From Cornus controversa (lineage: Eukaryota; Streptophyta; Magnoliopsida; Cornales; Cornaceae), in the NCBI GenBank assembly GCA_026545225.1, contig CM048850.1, forward strand, positions 7,489,501-7,553,500: a DNA stretch of 64,000 nucleotides, given 5' to 3'. Shown one piece after another: positions 31,499 through 42,471 of this stretch. The notes under the pieces are model-generated. The model had not been told where the DNA came from, did not search any database, and was given only the letters and a program-made list of their open reading frames with translations. The position numbers were made by a program, and so were the translations under genes. Every line of letters starts with the position of its first letter. Position 1 is the stretch's first letter.

Positions 31499-34363
31499 AT
31501 GCTAGGTAGACGGTCCTTGTCACTTCCATTGCTTCCATGTAATATTGAACTTGAAAGAACACTTAGACAACGTAGAGGAACCTCTAGGGACCCTATCTTG
31601 CCTAGGACTGAAAACATGGACCCAAATGAGAGACAACCTCCCGGACTACCTCCTTTTAATCATGAACAACCACCTCCACCTCCACTTCCTCAAGGAGAGT
31701 TGCTTATGGACTTTTACCTTCCGACTACATTTGAAGTACCTTCATGTATTCAATTTCTGGATGTAGCGGCAAATCAATTCGAAATAAAGTCCTCTACCAT
31801 CAATCTTCTTAATAGCTTCCATGGTCTCCCTAATGAGGATCCGTACCGGCACTTAGATTACTTCCTTTCTGTGTGTTCCACTATTCGTGTACCACACTTT
31901 ACGGAGGATGATCTAAAGTTGCGTATGTTTCCATTCTCCCTAAAAAATAAAGCTAGAAGTTGGTTCAATTCCTTAGAACCTAACTCAATCCATTCTTGGG
32001 CGGAGATGCAAATAGAGTTCTTGAAAAAATACTTCCCAATGGGAAAGACAAGTGATATTCGGCGAGCAATCACCGGATTCACCCAAATTGACCAAGAACA
32101 ATTTCATGAGACGTGGGAGAGATTAAAGGATCTTCTGAAATCTTGTCCGCATCATGCTGTCCCAAAATGGCAGCTAGTGCAAAGTTTTTATGATGGGGTG
32201 AGTGAGCAACATAGACAAATGATAGACTCCGCGTGTGGGGGTGGATACCCTTTGAAAAGCCCCGATGAGGCATGGAAACTTTTTCAAACCCTAAGCAACA
32301 ATTCAGCTCAACGCTCCTCCACTAGGAAAGGGAAGGACACCCAACCTTGTAGAGGAGTGCATGAAATTTCACGGGTAGATGAGGTTGCCATGCAAGTAGA
32401 AGCCTTATCCCGAAAAATGGACCTAATCATGAAAAATGGGCTGCCTACTCCAAGCCAATCTGTCCAAAATCAGTTTGGGTGTTCGTTTTGCTATAGCACT
32501 TCGCACTTTGTGCGAGATTGTCCTATTGCTGGGCAATCTCCCGATTATGCTCAAGAGCAAGCGAATGCCTTGTACTCTAAACAAATGAATGATCCATATT
32601 CAAATACGTACAATCCTAGTTATAAGAATCATCAGGCTTTTTCATGGAAACCTCAAGAATCAAGTCCCTCTTTTCAAGGGCAAGCTTCTTTCAATTCCCA
32701 TTCTCAACAGCCTCAATATAGGCCAAATCCTCAACCTTACCATCAAAGATCCAATTACCAACAACCACCACCTCCTCCGAGAAGCCAAGGCTTTGAAGAA
32801 AGAGTGATAAGCAATCTAGAGGCTAATACCCGCTTATTGCAAACTCACTCTCAATCAATCTCTAAGCTTGAAGCTAATGCTCAATATATGGCTAGGTTAG
32901 AAGCTCAAATCGGGCAACTAGCCAATGCCCTAAATAGAAGGGAGGAAGGTAAGTTGCCTAGTCAACCGGTGGCGAATCCTAAGGGTGTTCATATGATTGA
33001 AGATCCATCATCTTCATCTTGTAATGCTCCTCCGGAGCAAGTTCAATCAATCACCACCTTAAGGAGTGGTAAAATCATCAATTCCAAAGTAGGGGAGGAA
33101 GAGAGAAAGGAATTCCAAGAAAAACAAAAAAATCCAAAAGAATCCCAATTAAATCCAAAATTGTTTCCCTTAAATCCAAAGGTGCATAACATCCCTTTAA
33201 ATCCAAAAGGAAAGGCAAGTGAAGTTGTATTGTCATTAATTCCAAATCTTGATACTTCTTTTGAACCTCCGGTTCCTTTTCCTCAAAGATTGAAGGAACC
33301 TTCTCATTTTGGAAAGCAAGGAGAGAAAATCCAAGATATGATGGAGATTTTCAAACAAGTAAAAATCAATCTCCCTCTCCTTGATGCTATTCGACAAATT
33401 CCCTCCTATGCTAAATTCTTGAAGGACTTGTGCACTCAAAAGTGCAAATCTAGGAATAATGCTCCTAAGAAAGTCCTCTTAACTGAGCACATAAGCTCCA
33501 TTTTCCAACACCAAGCCCCTCCTAAATTCAAAGATCCGGGTGCTCCGACCATTTCGTGCACCATCGGAAATCAATCTTTTGAAAAGGCACTTCTTGATTT
33601 AGGGGCTAGTGTCAATTTGCTTCCGTTCTCAGTTTACCAACAACTAGGTTTGGGAGAACTCAAGCATACCACGGTTGTGTTACAACTTGCTGACCGCTCG
33701 GTGAAGCAACCACGTGGCATAATTGAGGATGTAATCATTCAAGTGAACAAATTCTACTTTCTGATGGACTTCATAGTCCTTGACACCGAACCGGTCCAAA
33801 ATCTGAATCGACATATTCCTATCATTCTAGATCGTCCATTTTTGGCCACGGCAAACGCTTGCGTTAATTGCCATACCGGAGTGATGGACATCTCTTTCGG
33901 GAATATGAAAGTCCGCTTGAACATCTTCAATGCTTCCCACCACACATCCGAAGACGAAAGTGAGTGCTTTTGTGTTGATGTAGTGGAAGACCTTGTTCAA
34001 GAAGCACTTCCTTCTATTCTTTCCAAGGATCCTTTAGAGGCATGCCTAAATCACTTCAACTGTGACAATTTTGACATTGAGCAATCCACATGTGAAGTCA
34101 ACTCAATGCTCGATGTCAATACTGTCATGGATGTGCCTAAATGGAGAGTTCCTAGAGACCCCTTTCCTCCGTTGATTAATTCCGTCGCTCCCCACGGAGC
34201 GGTGGAATTGAAGGACTTGAAAGATGGCTCGTTGTTCAAAGTAAACGGGCAGCGCTTAAAAGTATGCGTGGATGACCAAGTTACCACCGAATACGTGGAT
34301 GTCGTCACTTTGACGGATCCCGTATATTTTGACTCGTTAGCCAATCCGGACGTCGTGCCATAG
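31499..34363 (+). CDS. Athila-like Gag-protease polyprotein fused to a pol C-terminal tail (954 aa)
   Basis: Intact ORF. Starts MLGRRSLSLP shortly after the primer binding site, as in related gag genes. About residues 100-260 form the retrotransposon gag core (FPFSLKNKARSWFNSL, EFLKKYFPMGKTSDIRRAI, LLKSCPHHAVPKWQLVQSF). A CX2CX4HX4C zinc knuckle (CSFCYSTSHFVRDC) is at about 327-340. A predicted coiled coil (LEANTRLLQTHSQSISKLEA) lies at about 440-480 and a retropepsin with DLGAS instead of DTGAS at about 699-703, followed by HIPIILDRPFLATANA. After PKWRVPRDPFPPL (about 890) the expected RT is absent, and the protein continues HGAVELKD...FKVNGQRLK, normally found at the very end of Athila pol after integrase. 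It is therefore an in-frame deletion product. It could assemble particles but cannot replicate alone. Confidence 0.9.
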   Translation: MLGRRSLSLPLLPCNIELERTLRQRRGTSRDPILPRTENMDPNERQPPGLPPFNHEQPPPPPLPQGELLMDFYLPTTFEVPSCIQFLDVAANQFEIKSSTINLLNSFHGLPNEDPYRHLDYFLSVCSTIRVPHFTEDDLKLRMFPFSLKNKARSWFNSLEPNSIHSWAEMQIEFLKKYFPMGKTSDIRRAITGFTQIDQEQFHETWERLKDLLKSCPHHAVPKWQLVQSFYDGVSEQHRQMIDSACGGGYPLKSPDEAWKLFQTLSNNSAQRSSTRKGKDTQPCRGVHEISRVDEVAMQVEALSRKMDLIMKNGLPTPSQSVQNQFGCSFCYSTSHFVRDCPIAGQSPDYAQEQANALYSKQMNDPYSNTYNPSYKNHQAFSWKPQESSPSFQGQASFNSHSQQPQYRPNPQPYHQRSNYQQPPPPPRSQGFEERVISNLEANTRLLQTHSQSISKLEANAQYMARLEAQIGQLANALNRREEGKLPSQPVANPKGVHMIEDPSSSSCNAPPEQVQSITTLRSGKIINSKVGEEERKEFQEKQKNPKESQLNPKLFPLNPKVHNIPLNPKGKASEVVLSLIPNLDTSFEPPVPFPQRLKEPSHFGKQGEKIQDMMEIFKQVKINLPLLDAIRQIPSYAKFLKDLCTQKCKSRNNAPKKVLLTEHISSIFQHQAPPKFKDPGAPTISCTIGNQSFEKALLDLGASVNLLPFSVYQQLGLGELKHTTVVLQLADRSVKQPRGIIEDVIIQVNKFYFLMDFIVLDTEPVQNLNRHIPIILDRPFLATANACVNCHTGVMDISFGNMKVRLNIFNASHHTSEDESECFCVDVVEDLVQEALPSILSKDPLEACLNHFNCDNFDIEQSTCEVNSMLDVNTVMDVPKWRVPRDPFPPLINSVAPHGAVELKDLKDGSLFKVNGQRLKVCVDDQVTTEYVDVVTLTDPVYFDSLANPDVVP

Positions 34364-34506
34364 ACGTGTAAGGTGGCGTAGCCATGGTAGCTATCATGCT
34401 TCCATGATGTCCCTTTTTAAATCCAAAGTAGGTTTAGTATCTAAGCAATTTAGTATCTAAGTCCCAAAAGTCCAAGTCCCTGAAGCATAACTTAAGCTGG
34501 CTATTT

Positions 34507-34812
34507 TTGAGCATCTCGATCAATCGAAACCAAGATCTCGATCAATCGAGAATTCGATTAATCGAGATTTCAGTCTCGATTGATTGAAAAATTGTAGAGA
34601 GTTTCCAAATCTAAAGTCCCGAGAGGTAGTATTCTTCGATAGCACTTCGATAGGTCCTCGATCGATCGAAATCTCGATTGATTGAAGGTGATTTCGATTG
34701 ATCGAAGGAAGAATTTCGATTGATCGAAGGAAGAATCTCGATTGATCGAAGGTGATTTTGATTAATCAAAATCTCGATTGATCGAGATGCACATCTCGAT
34801 CAATCGAGATGC
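34507..34812 (+). repeat. Array of TCGATCAATCGA-type near-palindromes (unit 2)
   Basis: Twin of 25,755-26,060. Differences are mostly C/T or G/A at CpG within the motif: unit 2 keeps TCGATTGATCG where unit 1 has TTGATTGATCG twice, and has TAATCAAAATC where unit 1 has TAATCGAAATC. Confidence 0.9.
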
Positions 34813-34839
34813 ACGTGATGCCTGCACGTGAGCCGAACT

Positions 34840-35484
34840 AGTATTTAAACTGTAGGGCTTCCCTCTCATTTCCACATTTCTTCCTCAAATTGTCCGACTT
34901 CCTTCTCTTATCCGAGCAATCAAGAGATTCTCCAAGCACCATCCCGCACTTGATCTTCCATTCCTGATCATCCACCGCTGTTCGACTTAGTCCGAGATCG
35001 CCGCGAGCACACTCACGCCCTTCTCTTCGCGACTGCGAGTAGGTCTTCTTCTGTTTGTGCCGGGCATCATCTTCACCTTGAGGTAAGTGATGCATGGCTA
35101 CATTTTTGCATACTTTCTCGCTATTTTTGATAGTTTTACTGCGTAATAAACATAGACAGTTGATGTTGGGTTGGATAGGTGCGATTGCGATATTCGTAAT
35201 GGGAGTTTGCGGATTTCCGGGGGGTAGGAATTCATCTATGGGGGAAATATTGCATTCTCTTTGTTTCAAATGCTAAATGTACGGTTTTCAACCGCGGCAC
35301 CTTTGTTTCGGTTGCATCCGCTTACACTGCCTCTTTGAGAGCAACTTTTTGAATTCTTGTCAGCATCATGGACTAGGACCTCATTTCATTTTTCTTCTTT
35401 TAGTTTATTCTTAGTTTAGAATTTCTCTCATTTTATCTTGTATTTACCTAATTCTTGGAATAAAGTGCAGACTGCTCTGATATC
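34840..35484 (+). promoter_or_regulatory. Possible internal promoter, leader and intron of ORF2 (unit 2)
   Basis: Same elements as in unit 1: TATTTAAAC box, GTAAGTGA donor at about 35,083, TAAAGTGCAG acceptor ending at about 35,470, ATG at 35,485. All are conserved between units. Confidence 0.4.
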
Positions 35485-36708
35485 ATGGCGAGGGTGAAGA
35501 ATGCCCCCGGTTCTGTTCGAGACGTGCCTGGGCGAGCTTTCCGGTCTCGGAAGTTTCACTCGGAGCAGATTTTTGATTTGACAGAGTTCGAGACGTGTCC
35601 CGACAGTGCGTGGGCTGTCGCCGAGCTCAGGAGGCGTCACCTCGACCGACTATGTGTGCCTCCCACTGACGTGGCACACGAGCGCTTAGTGCAGGTCTTC
35701 TACGTGCGCATGACTTACTCCTGCACAGCGCCGGACACATTAGAGACGGTCATGGGCACCACGACGATTACGATTACGCCGAGCTGAATTGCGCAGATGC
35801 TCGGCGTCCCTCACTAGCAGCCGCCAGATATGGTTGACCAGGACAGTCGACCGCTTTACAGGGCCGCCCTTCCAGTAGACTCGACACTGTTCTCCATCGT
35901 GATGGACATGTGTGGCGGGGCGTTTACCACGCCCAGTCACAATTGCACGTCCAAATCGATGTGCCCGAGCAGACTGTGGTTCCTGGACACCGTTCTCATC
36001 AAGAACGCATGTCCCCTGCAGCATGTGGCAGAGCGCAGGGGCGACCTCCTCCATTGCCTCTACGCTTTCCACACGGGCACGTGGTTTTCTATCCCGTCGC
36101 TGGTATGGGGGTAGATGTTCAAGGTCTGGGACGGTCTCGTCAACAAGAGGATGAGGCGATCAACGAGCTGGCAGCTTCCCTTTCCCTTCTTGGTCGCCGC
36201 TTTTCTTAGTCATGCCAGTATACCAGTCAGTGGTACTGACATTCAGTTGGCACCACCCACCCGCCTCACATCTACTCAGTGGGAGCGGGTGAGGCGACAC
36301 TTAGAGCGTCAGGACCACCAGGGCGATCCACTAGCCGATGTAGATATGGATGCCCCGGTGGAGATGGAGGAGGGAGAGCCTGCAGGGGATGGGTCCGATG
36401 ATGAGGAGATGGAGGAGGAGGAGATGGATATTGCTGCAGAGCGGCATGACATCCTGGCGACTGGCTATTCCTGCCTCGCAGCTGATGTTGAGCGGCTCCA
36501 GCAGGGTTTTGAGGAGCACGTCCAGGTGACGCAGAATCAGCTGGAGGGCATTCGATCGGACATTTTTTCTCTGGCACAGGGTCAGAGAGCAATTCTAGAC
36601 GAGTTCCGAGCCTTCCGGCAGGACCTGCAGTTCCTATTTGCAGGTCGAGCTTCCACCTCCACTTCTACTCCCACCGAGCCACCACCACCACCACCACCCC
36701 TCGAGTAG
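35485..36708 (+). pseudogene. ORF2 of unit 2 (Athila-type second ORF), three stops
   Basis: Same frame and length as in unit 1. Stops are TGA at 35,785 (unit 1 has TGG), TAG at 35,815 and TAG at 36,112; the last two are shared with unit 1 (27,063 and 27,360). The third unit 1 stop is CAG here, so the last 197 codons (36,115-36,708) are open from an ATG and include the acidic block, coiled coil and proline tail. Shared stops show that ORF2 was already broken, or read through, before the tandem duplication. Confidence 0.7.
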
Positions 36709-38539
36709 CTGCTTTTATTTGTCCTTTATGCTTTACTTTCTGTATTCTTCTTTCTTTATGTTTGATAGGCCATGTTGGCCATGTTTTCTTTCATTTTTAG
36801 TTTTTATGAGTATTCCAGATGCCTGTACACTTTGTACAAAACTTATTTTCATATTTATGGAATACATTTATTTTTTCTGTTATACCATGTGTTATCTTTC
36901 CTGTCTTTATTTTTGCTCTCTGTCATTATATCTGTTCTCTATACTTTGACTATGTATGTAGTACCACTTGCCTAATTGTTATATGCGATTCAGTTGATGA
37001 TTTCCGTTTATTACCGCCTGGTTTTAATTCCCAATACTGTTGAGATTGCTTCAACGCAGTATGGCGGTAATAAAGAAAGGCAGCCCCTTTGCATGCTATA
37101 CGTTAGCGTGTCTGGATAGTCAATATCTTATCGCATAGACCTCTTAGACAATTGGGAAACACCAGTTCAGACCCTTAGATATGCAGTGATCTTGACATTG
37201 TCCATTTGTGCATAATTATTTTATTATGCTCTTTTAATATACTTTTTGTTCCTTTTAATGCTCATGGTATCCAGTTGGTGTTCTATGCAGGTTTTTCTTA
37301 TTTGCAGGATGACCGCTACTGTAGAATACCATTTTTGTCGTATTCTGCAATCCCGGTAACTTCTTTCTTTATTCTTCTTGTCCAAACATTGAGGATAATG
37401 TTCCATTTAAGTTTGGGGGTGCGGTATGCTATACCACTTGCATATGCATGCAATGTTCAGTCGTAATATTGAGTGTCATTGTAGAAAAAAAATTTTCTTT
37501 CTTTTTCTTTTTCTTTTCTTGATATTTTTGCATGCTTGCTATGATGTCTTGCTTTTTAAAGGAAGTTCATTCGAATAAATGTCCGAGGTAAATGCAGTAG
37601 GTAGTTAAGAACTTTAACATTGTAAATACCCGCACTTTTTGCGAGCTATATAAGAAGCTAGAACGGTCTACATTTTTGTCCAAATTTGAACACGTACAGT
37701 TCTTGCCCTAAATTTGTCCTTAACCGCATAAATTCGCACACATGCATTTTAAACTGTGGGGTATAAGTCTGAGGGAGAATTTTGTAAATTTCTGTTTTTA
37801 TCTGAACAACTTAAAGAATAAGTTCTTCCAGTTGTTGTAAAAAAAAAAAAGAGAGAAAAAGAGAAAAATTTGCAATAAGCCTTCTCAGTCAATAAACCGA
37901 ATTTCTATGCCTCAAAGCAGGGAATATTCGCGTATAAGTGTGCAAGGTTGAGCAATAATAAGCGGGTGGCTTGCTTAAGCTCATCGCCTTGTAAGCTCGG
38001 TTATTAAGTCCGAGGGGTGCTTCTTCACCTAATGCCCTAAAGCCAATTGGTTTGGGAGTCATTGGCCCAATGCCGCTACATGGGCTTGCAAGAAAGCAAA
38101 AAGAGCTAAGAATTGCACGGTCATCCACACATGAGCAATCATGAATGTTTTGTGATAATGAACAGCTGTGTCGAGCGTTTTCAATGAGTTTTTCTCCTAA
38201 AATTAGATTTATTCTTTTTCTTCTCCAAATATGATAAAAGCCACGCGTTAGAATGCATGTTCACTTTTCAAAGAGGATTTTGGGGTCGGAATTGGTATGT
38301 TTGTTCGGGCTGGCCATCATGTGGGGACCGTCGTTTATTTGTAGCCTGTGAAAGTCCATTTTTGCTAATGACCACATAGTTCTGTAATACTTATTGCATT
38401 TGCCAAATGTGAAATGAACGGATGATCGCCCTTTATCTAGTTGATGACTGAGCATGATTAAACTTTTGTATAGGATAGTTAATTTTATTTTTGTAATATT
38501 GCATTGCTAAGAGACTAGCAATATGTAAGTTTGGGGGTA
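36709..38539 (+). other. 3' non-coding region of unit 2 with two polypurine-like tracts
   Basis: Twin of 27,957-29,790, with AAGTTTGGGGGTGCGG at about 37,409 and AAGTTTGGGGGTA directly before LTR C. No coding sequence is supported. Confidence 0.65.
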
Positions 38540-39968
38540 TGATAAGTGTTCAATTCTATGCATTTGAACCCTCTTTATTGCATTTGTTAGTTCCATTTTT
38601 GCGTTTACCGAGATATGTTTACGGTATTTTTGTGTTTTTGATGTTTTGCAGGTCTTGTAGTGAAAGGAGCAAGGTTTGAGGCTATTTGCAGCTGAAGAAC
38701 AAAAATTAGAAATGCAGCCAAAGGCATCTCGATCAATCGAGATCAACATCTCGATCAATCGAGATATCGATTGATCGAGATCTTATTTTCGATTGATCGA
38801 AATCTCGATCAATCGAGATTTAATCTCGATTGATCGAGATTCTGCAGAAGCCACTTGCCCACTTGCTCACCTGCTCTCCCACTTGCAACAAAATCTCCCT
38901 TTTTGCACGACTTAGGGAGATTGTCTGAGTTGAACAAGACCCTTGGGGACCTTCTTGATACAAGGGATATATATATTGATATATATATATATATATATAC
39001 GGTGGGCCCCAAGGTTGAAAAAGGAAGCCTTAAAGCACCAAAAAGCCATATATCTCACATATCTCTCAAGACACATCAGAATATCCAAGGAGAGACCTTC
39101 GGGAGAAGAAGAGGAGAAGTTGAACCAGACCAAGAAGCTTCACTTTCTTTATCAATGGAAGAGTGCAAGGCAACCATGAGCAACTAACTCTTCTACTAGG
39201 GTGTGGTTGAAGCCCCTAGCCATGTAAACTTGTTCCTTTTTGTAGCACTTGGGGATTTGTAATTAAATGTTGATTATTTAGCCTAGTGATCATGTACACT
39301 AATACATTTCTTCTATATATTCATTTGATTTGGAGTTTATTCTTGTCTTAGAGTAGATTTTGTCATTTGAGTGCACAACATTTGCATATTCCACAAGAAG
39401 TGCAAATGATGGCTAGATAATGGTGTTTAAATGAATGTGTTGTGTTTGTTTGTATAAACCATGCCAAGATAAGGTAGTTTGGATGCATGTAGGTTCACTT
39501 AGAGAGTAGGGTAATTAGGTAGTTAGTTAGGTTGAAGAGCTATGCTTGTTGAAGATGGATTATGATAGGTGGACAAACACATTGATCTTTTGATATGTCA
39601 TTGAGGTCACAAGCCTAATGACATTGTTAGGCATTTAATTTATGAATCCCATGCTTGCTACAATTATGAACATGTGAATGGCTAGTGGTGGAAACCAACC
39701 CTAGTTCTCTCTCCCAACTTTAGACTCTTTACTTTTATTGTCATTACATTCATGCAATAGTTTTATAAACAAAAATTCAAAACCTTGTTTTTAGGATTAA
39801 AGTGGAATTAATCTTTCTTTAAGACAATTACGACTAGTCCTCGTGGGATCGATACCCTCTATATAGAACCCTATCTACAAAGATTCGTACTCTTGCGAGT
39901 GGTTAAATTATATTTTGATAAAAAGGGCAAAATTAAGCTTACAATATAATCCGAGTTTAGCCACATCA
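38540..39968 (+). repeat. LTR C, right end of the Athila-like array
   Basis: Starts TGATAAGTGTTC and ends GCCACATCA, followed by AGAAG, the probable target duplication partner. It has the longest (AT)n tract of the three LTRs and several private substitutions near its 3' end (for example CCGAG instead of CCAAG). Confidence 0.9.
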
Positions 39969-39973
39969 AGAAG

Positions 39974-40140
39974 CTTCTATGGCCAGAGTACTACATGAAC
40001 CTAGAACAAGAATCTATGGTTGGAAACAATGTATATACATATTGGCTTTAATTTCTTCAATGACCGGAGTGGCCGAAACCCCAAGTAGGGGAACCATGCT
40101 CCCAAGGGAGAACATATAGAAAAAACAAATGAGAGTCTCA
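39974..40140. repeat. Repeat X, right half of the second copy
   Basis: CTATGGCCAGAGTACTACATG and TGGCTTTAATTTCTTCAATG blocks match 8,050-8,180. The array between 21,045 and 39,973 separates it from its left half. Confidence 0.5.
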
Positions 40141-40267
40141 AGTGAAGCCAAAGTAGAGAAGAGATGGAGAATAGAAAGTAGCATGGAAACAAATCTTGGT
40201 GTATAGGTGTGAGAAGTTATTTTTATAAGAGCCAGAAAGAATGTTAGGCCTTCTATACCCGGCTCCA

Positions 40268-40490
40268 GTACTGCTCATTGTTCTAGAGGCTTCCTTATTG
40301 GTTTGATATAAGAACTTGGAAGTTACCATATCACTGCTGGAAGTCAGGATGCTCTGTTATCCTTGAAGCTGCAGGAGTGAAGCCTTAGCTTAATTGTCTC
40401 ATTGGTCTAGAGGCTTCTTCGGTGGTCTAATACAAGAGCTTGGAAGTTGTCATGTTGCTGCTAGAAGTTGGGATGCTCTTCTATCCTTAA
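40268..40490. repeat. Imperfect tandem duplication of about 125 bp
   Basis: Two copies share CTAGAGGCTTCYT, then RAGRRCTTGGAAGTT and GCTGSTAGAAGTYRGGATGCTCT-like blocks. No ORF is associated. Confidence 0.6.
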
Positions 40491-40604
40491 AGATTTTGGT
40501 TATGACAAATGTTAGAAAAGTACAATCAATCAAATAATAATAGAAAATGAAAAACACATAATACACTGAACACAGAGATTTAACATGATTTAGTTTATAA
40601 CCTA
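40490..40604. other. Segment paralogous to the GT61 3' flank, without the MITE
   Basis: AGATTTTGGTTATGACAAATG followed by AATCAAATAATAATAGAAAATG and AACACATAATACACTGAACAC corresponds to 1,753-1,808 joined directly to 2,263-2,325. It represents a site related to the MITE target but without the insertion. Confidence 0.65.
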
Positions 40605-41860
40605 TGTTGGGATCGGGTCCAATTTTGAATGGTTTCCTTTTTACTCCATTTATTGTTATATAAATGATGTGAAATGAAATATGAAATACATGTTTAGGGA
40701 CTTTTTTAGAGGTGTGAGAATTTTTTGAGCTATTTTGCTCATTTTGAGATTTTTGGGTTAGCAGGGCTCGGCACAAGGTGGGCTCAAGGGACACAAGTCA
40801 GGTGGGCCCGGGAGACCGAATATATTTTTGAAAAATATTTATATTTGGTTTTAGACCAAATGAAATGTTAAAAGAGTTAAGAAAGTGATTTTGAAGCCAT
40901 AGCCGCTTTCGGAATCGAAAACAAAGGTCGGGAGGGTATGTTAAGTGGCCTAGGGGCATTTTGGTCTTTTGGCACTCTAGTTGATATAAATATCAATTGG
41001 CTGGAATATTATCTTCATTTATCATAGACCAAAGAGCCAGCTACTACTCTCTCCCTTCTCTTCATCTCTTCTTCTTCTTTTAACATTTTGGAAGCTTTAA
41101 GCTTTAATTTGGAGGATGCCAAAGAAGGACAAAGTATTCTATGGGTTAAGGGCTTCAGTTTGACCAACAAAGTGTGATTTTGACAAATTGAAGCTTGGAG
41201 GAATTCTGTATTGACCGGGCGGGTGTGATGTGGGTGGGTGCAAGAAGAGACACTAGACGAGCTACTACACTGATAGGCTACAAGGTGCTCAATCCCATAT
41301 CGCCTGGGTGTGGAGAAGGGGATGTGCTTATATGTAGTGTGTTCTCTCCAAATGTATGAGACTTTTTAGGGTAAAACCCAAGAGCAAAACCGTGCGGGCT
41401 TAGGCCCAAAACAGACAATATCATACCATGTGTTGGAGCGGGCCACTACAAATGGTATATGAGTCGGAGCCCAGCCAGAAGTGTGTCGATGAAGACGTCG
41501 GGCCTCCTAGGGGGTGGATTGTAGTGACTCTTGTGGGCGGGTGTAAGAAGAGACACTGGGCTGAGCTACCACACTGGCAGGCTACAGGGTGCTCAATCCC
41601 ATATCGCTTGGGTGTGGAGAACGAGATGTGCTTATATGTAGTGTGTTCTCTCCAATTGTTATGAGGCCTTTTGGGATAAAACCCAATAGCAAAACTATGC
41701 GGTCGTAGGCCCAAAGCGAATAATATCATACCATGTGTTGGAGTGGGCCATTACAAATTCTAGGGTTTTGGATGCTTTAATCTTGAGGTAGGGGTGTTTC
41801 TTCTCTCGTAGCCAACAATTTATAGGTTGTTGGTGAGTTTGAGAGGTTTGACATGGCGAA
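40605..41860 (+). mobile_element. Tekay-type LTR 5' fragment, interrupted by a TRIM
   Basis: Starts TGTTGGGATCGGGTCC and follows the same order of blocks as the LTR fragment at 42,475 (TTTTGGTTTTAGACCAAATGAAATGTT, then a CCGCTTTCGGAATCGAAAAC block, then a CT-rich leader and GAGGTAGGGGTGTTTCTTC). The TRIM at 41,207-41,755 splits it. There is no internal region or second LTR. Confidence 0.65.
41207..41755 (+). mobile_element. Complete TRIM retrotransposon (549 bp)
   Basis: Two LTRs, 41,207-41,450 (244 bp) and 41,520-41,755 (236 bp), begin TGTATTGACC/TGTAGTGACT and end CCACTACA/CCATTACA. They flank only 69 bp of internal DNA. TGGTAT at 41,453 starts a degenerate initiator-Met-like primer site, and CTAGGGGGTGGAT directly before the right LTR is a polypurine tract. 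The 5-bp target duplication AATTC is perfect (41,202-41,206 and 41,756-41,760). There is no coding capacity. Movement would depend entirely on other elements. Confidence 0.85.
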
Positions 41861-42471
41861 TCTGAAAAACATGTACATCATATATAAGAAAAATGAATTA
41901 AAATCATGCAATAATTCAAGAGCCAAAATGGCTCCCTCAACCATTAAGCATGATAATCAGAATACTAATTACCGCGAAAGTAATACCCGATGAGAGTACT
42001 ACTCCCACTAATTAGTTGGGCTTACACCATTATTCAACTTAAGCATCCCATGCCCCCTATAAGTAACTCCTGATTTTCCTTCGGCCTCACTAGAATAATA
42101 ACATTTACCATTCCCATGAGAACAAATGCTGTTATTTTAAGTCCAGTGTGTACCATTATTGACTCAATATTTATCCAAAAGAAATATTACCATTCCAACG
42201 AGAACGATATTCTAATAGAATAATATTAAGAAATCAATCTTATATGTTTCATGCTTTATAGTATCCCTGAAGGGGGATTAATATAAAACATCATACTATG
42301 ATTGATAATGAAGGTTGTGGGTTTTTGTATTATAAGACTGATCACCCACTTGATATTTTAAAATCCTTAAGGGTTTTACATTTTATAATATGCATGCATA
42401 TGATAACTAATTTGAATCTTTTACCCCATTATAAGCAAATTTAGGTTTTGCCAATTTCAAAATTGGAGGGT
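41861..42471. other. Unassigned, no supported gene
   Basis: No long ORF or terminal repeat was recognised. Two short blocks (ACATTTACCATTCCCATGAGAAC and ATATTACCATTCCAACGAGAAC) form a weak direct repeat about 80 bp apart. Confidence 0.4.

Larger units (their letters stand above)
21050..39968 (+). mobile_element. Tandem Athila-like array: LTR-internal-LTR-internal-LTR
   Basis: Three LTRs (1,414, 1,425 and 1,429 bp) alternate with two internal regions (7,327 and 7,324 bp), giving periods of 8,741 and 8,749 bp. The array is flanked by ATAAG (21,045-21,049) and AGAAG (39,969-39,973), a probable 5-bp duplication with one change, and splits repeat X. Each unit has an Asp-tRNA-type primer binding site, a Gag-protease ORF, a second ORF and a polypurine tract, but no RT, RNase H or integrase core. 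The most economical explanation is one insertion followed by unequal recombination between LTRs. The copies differ at scattered single positions, so the duplication is not a simple assembly repeat. Confidence 0.88.

Noticed and set aside
21050-39968. Two independent adjacent insertions of the same element
   Set aside because: The middle LTR is shared, with no target duplication or host DNA between units; outer flanks alone nearly match.
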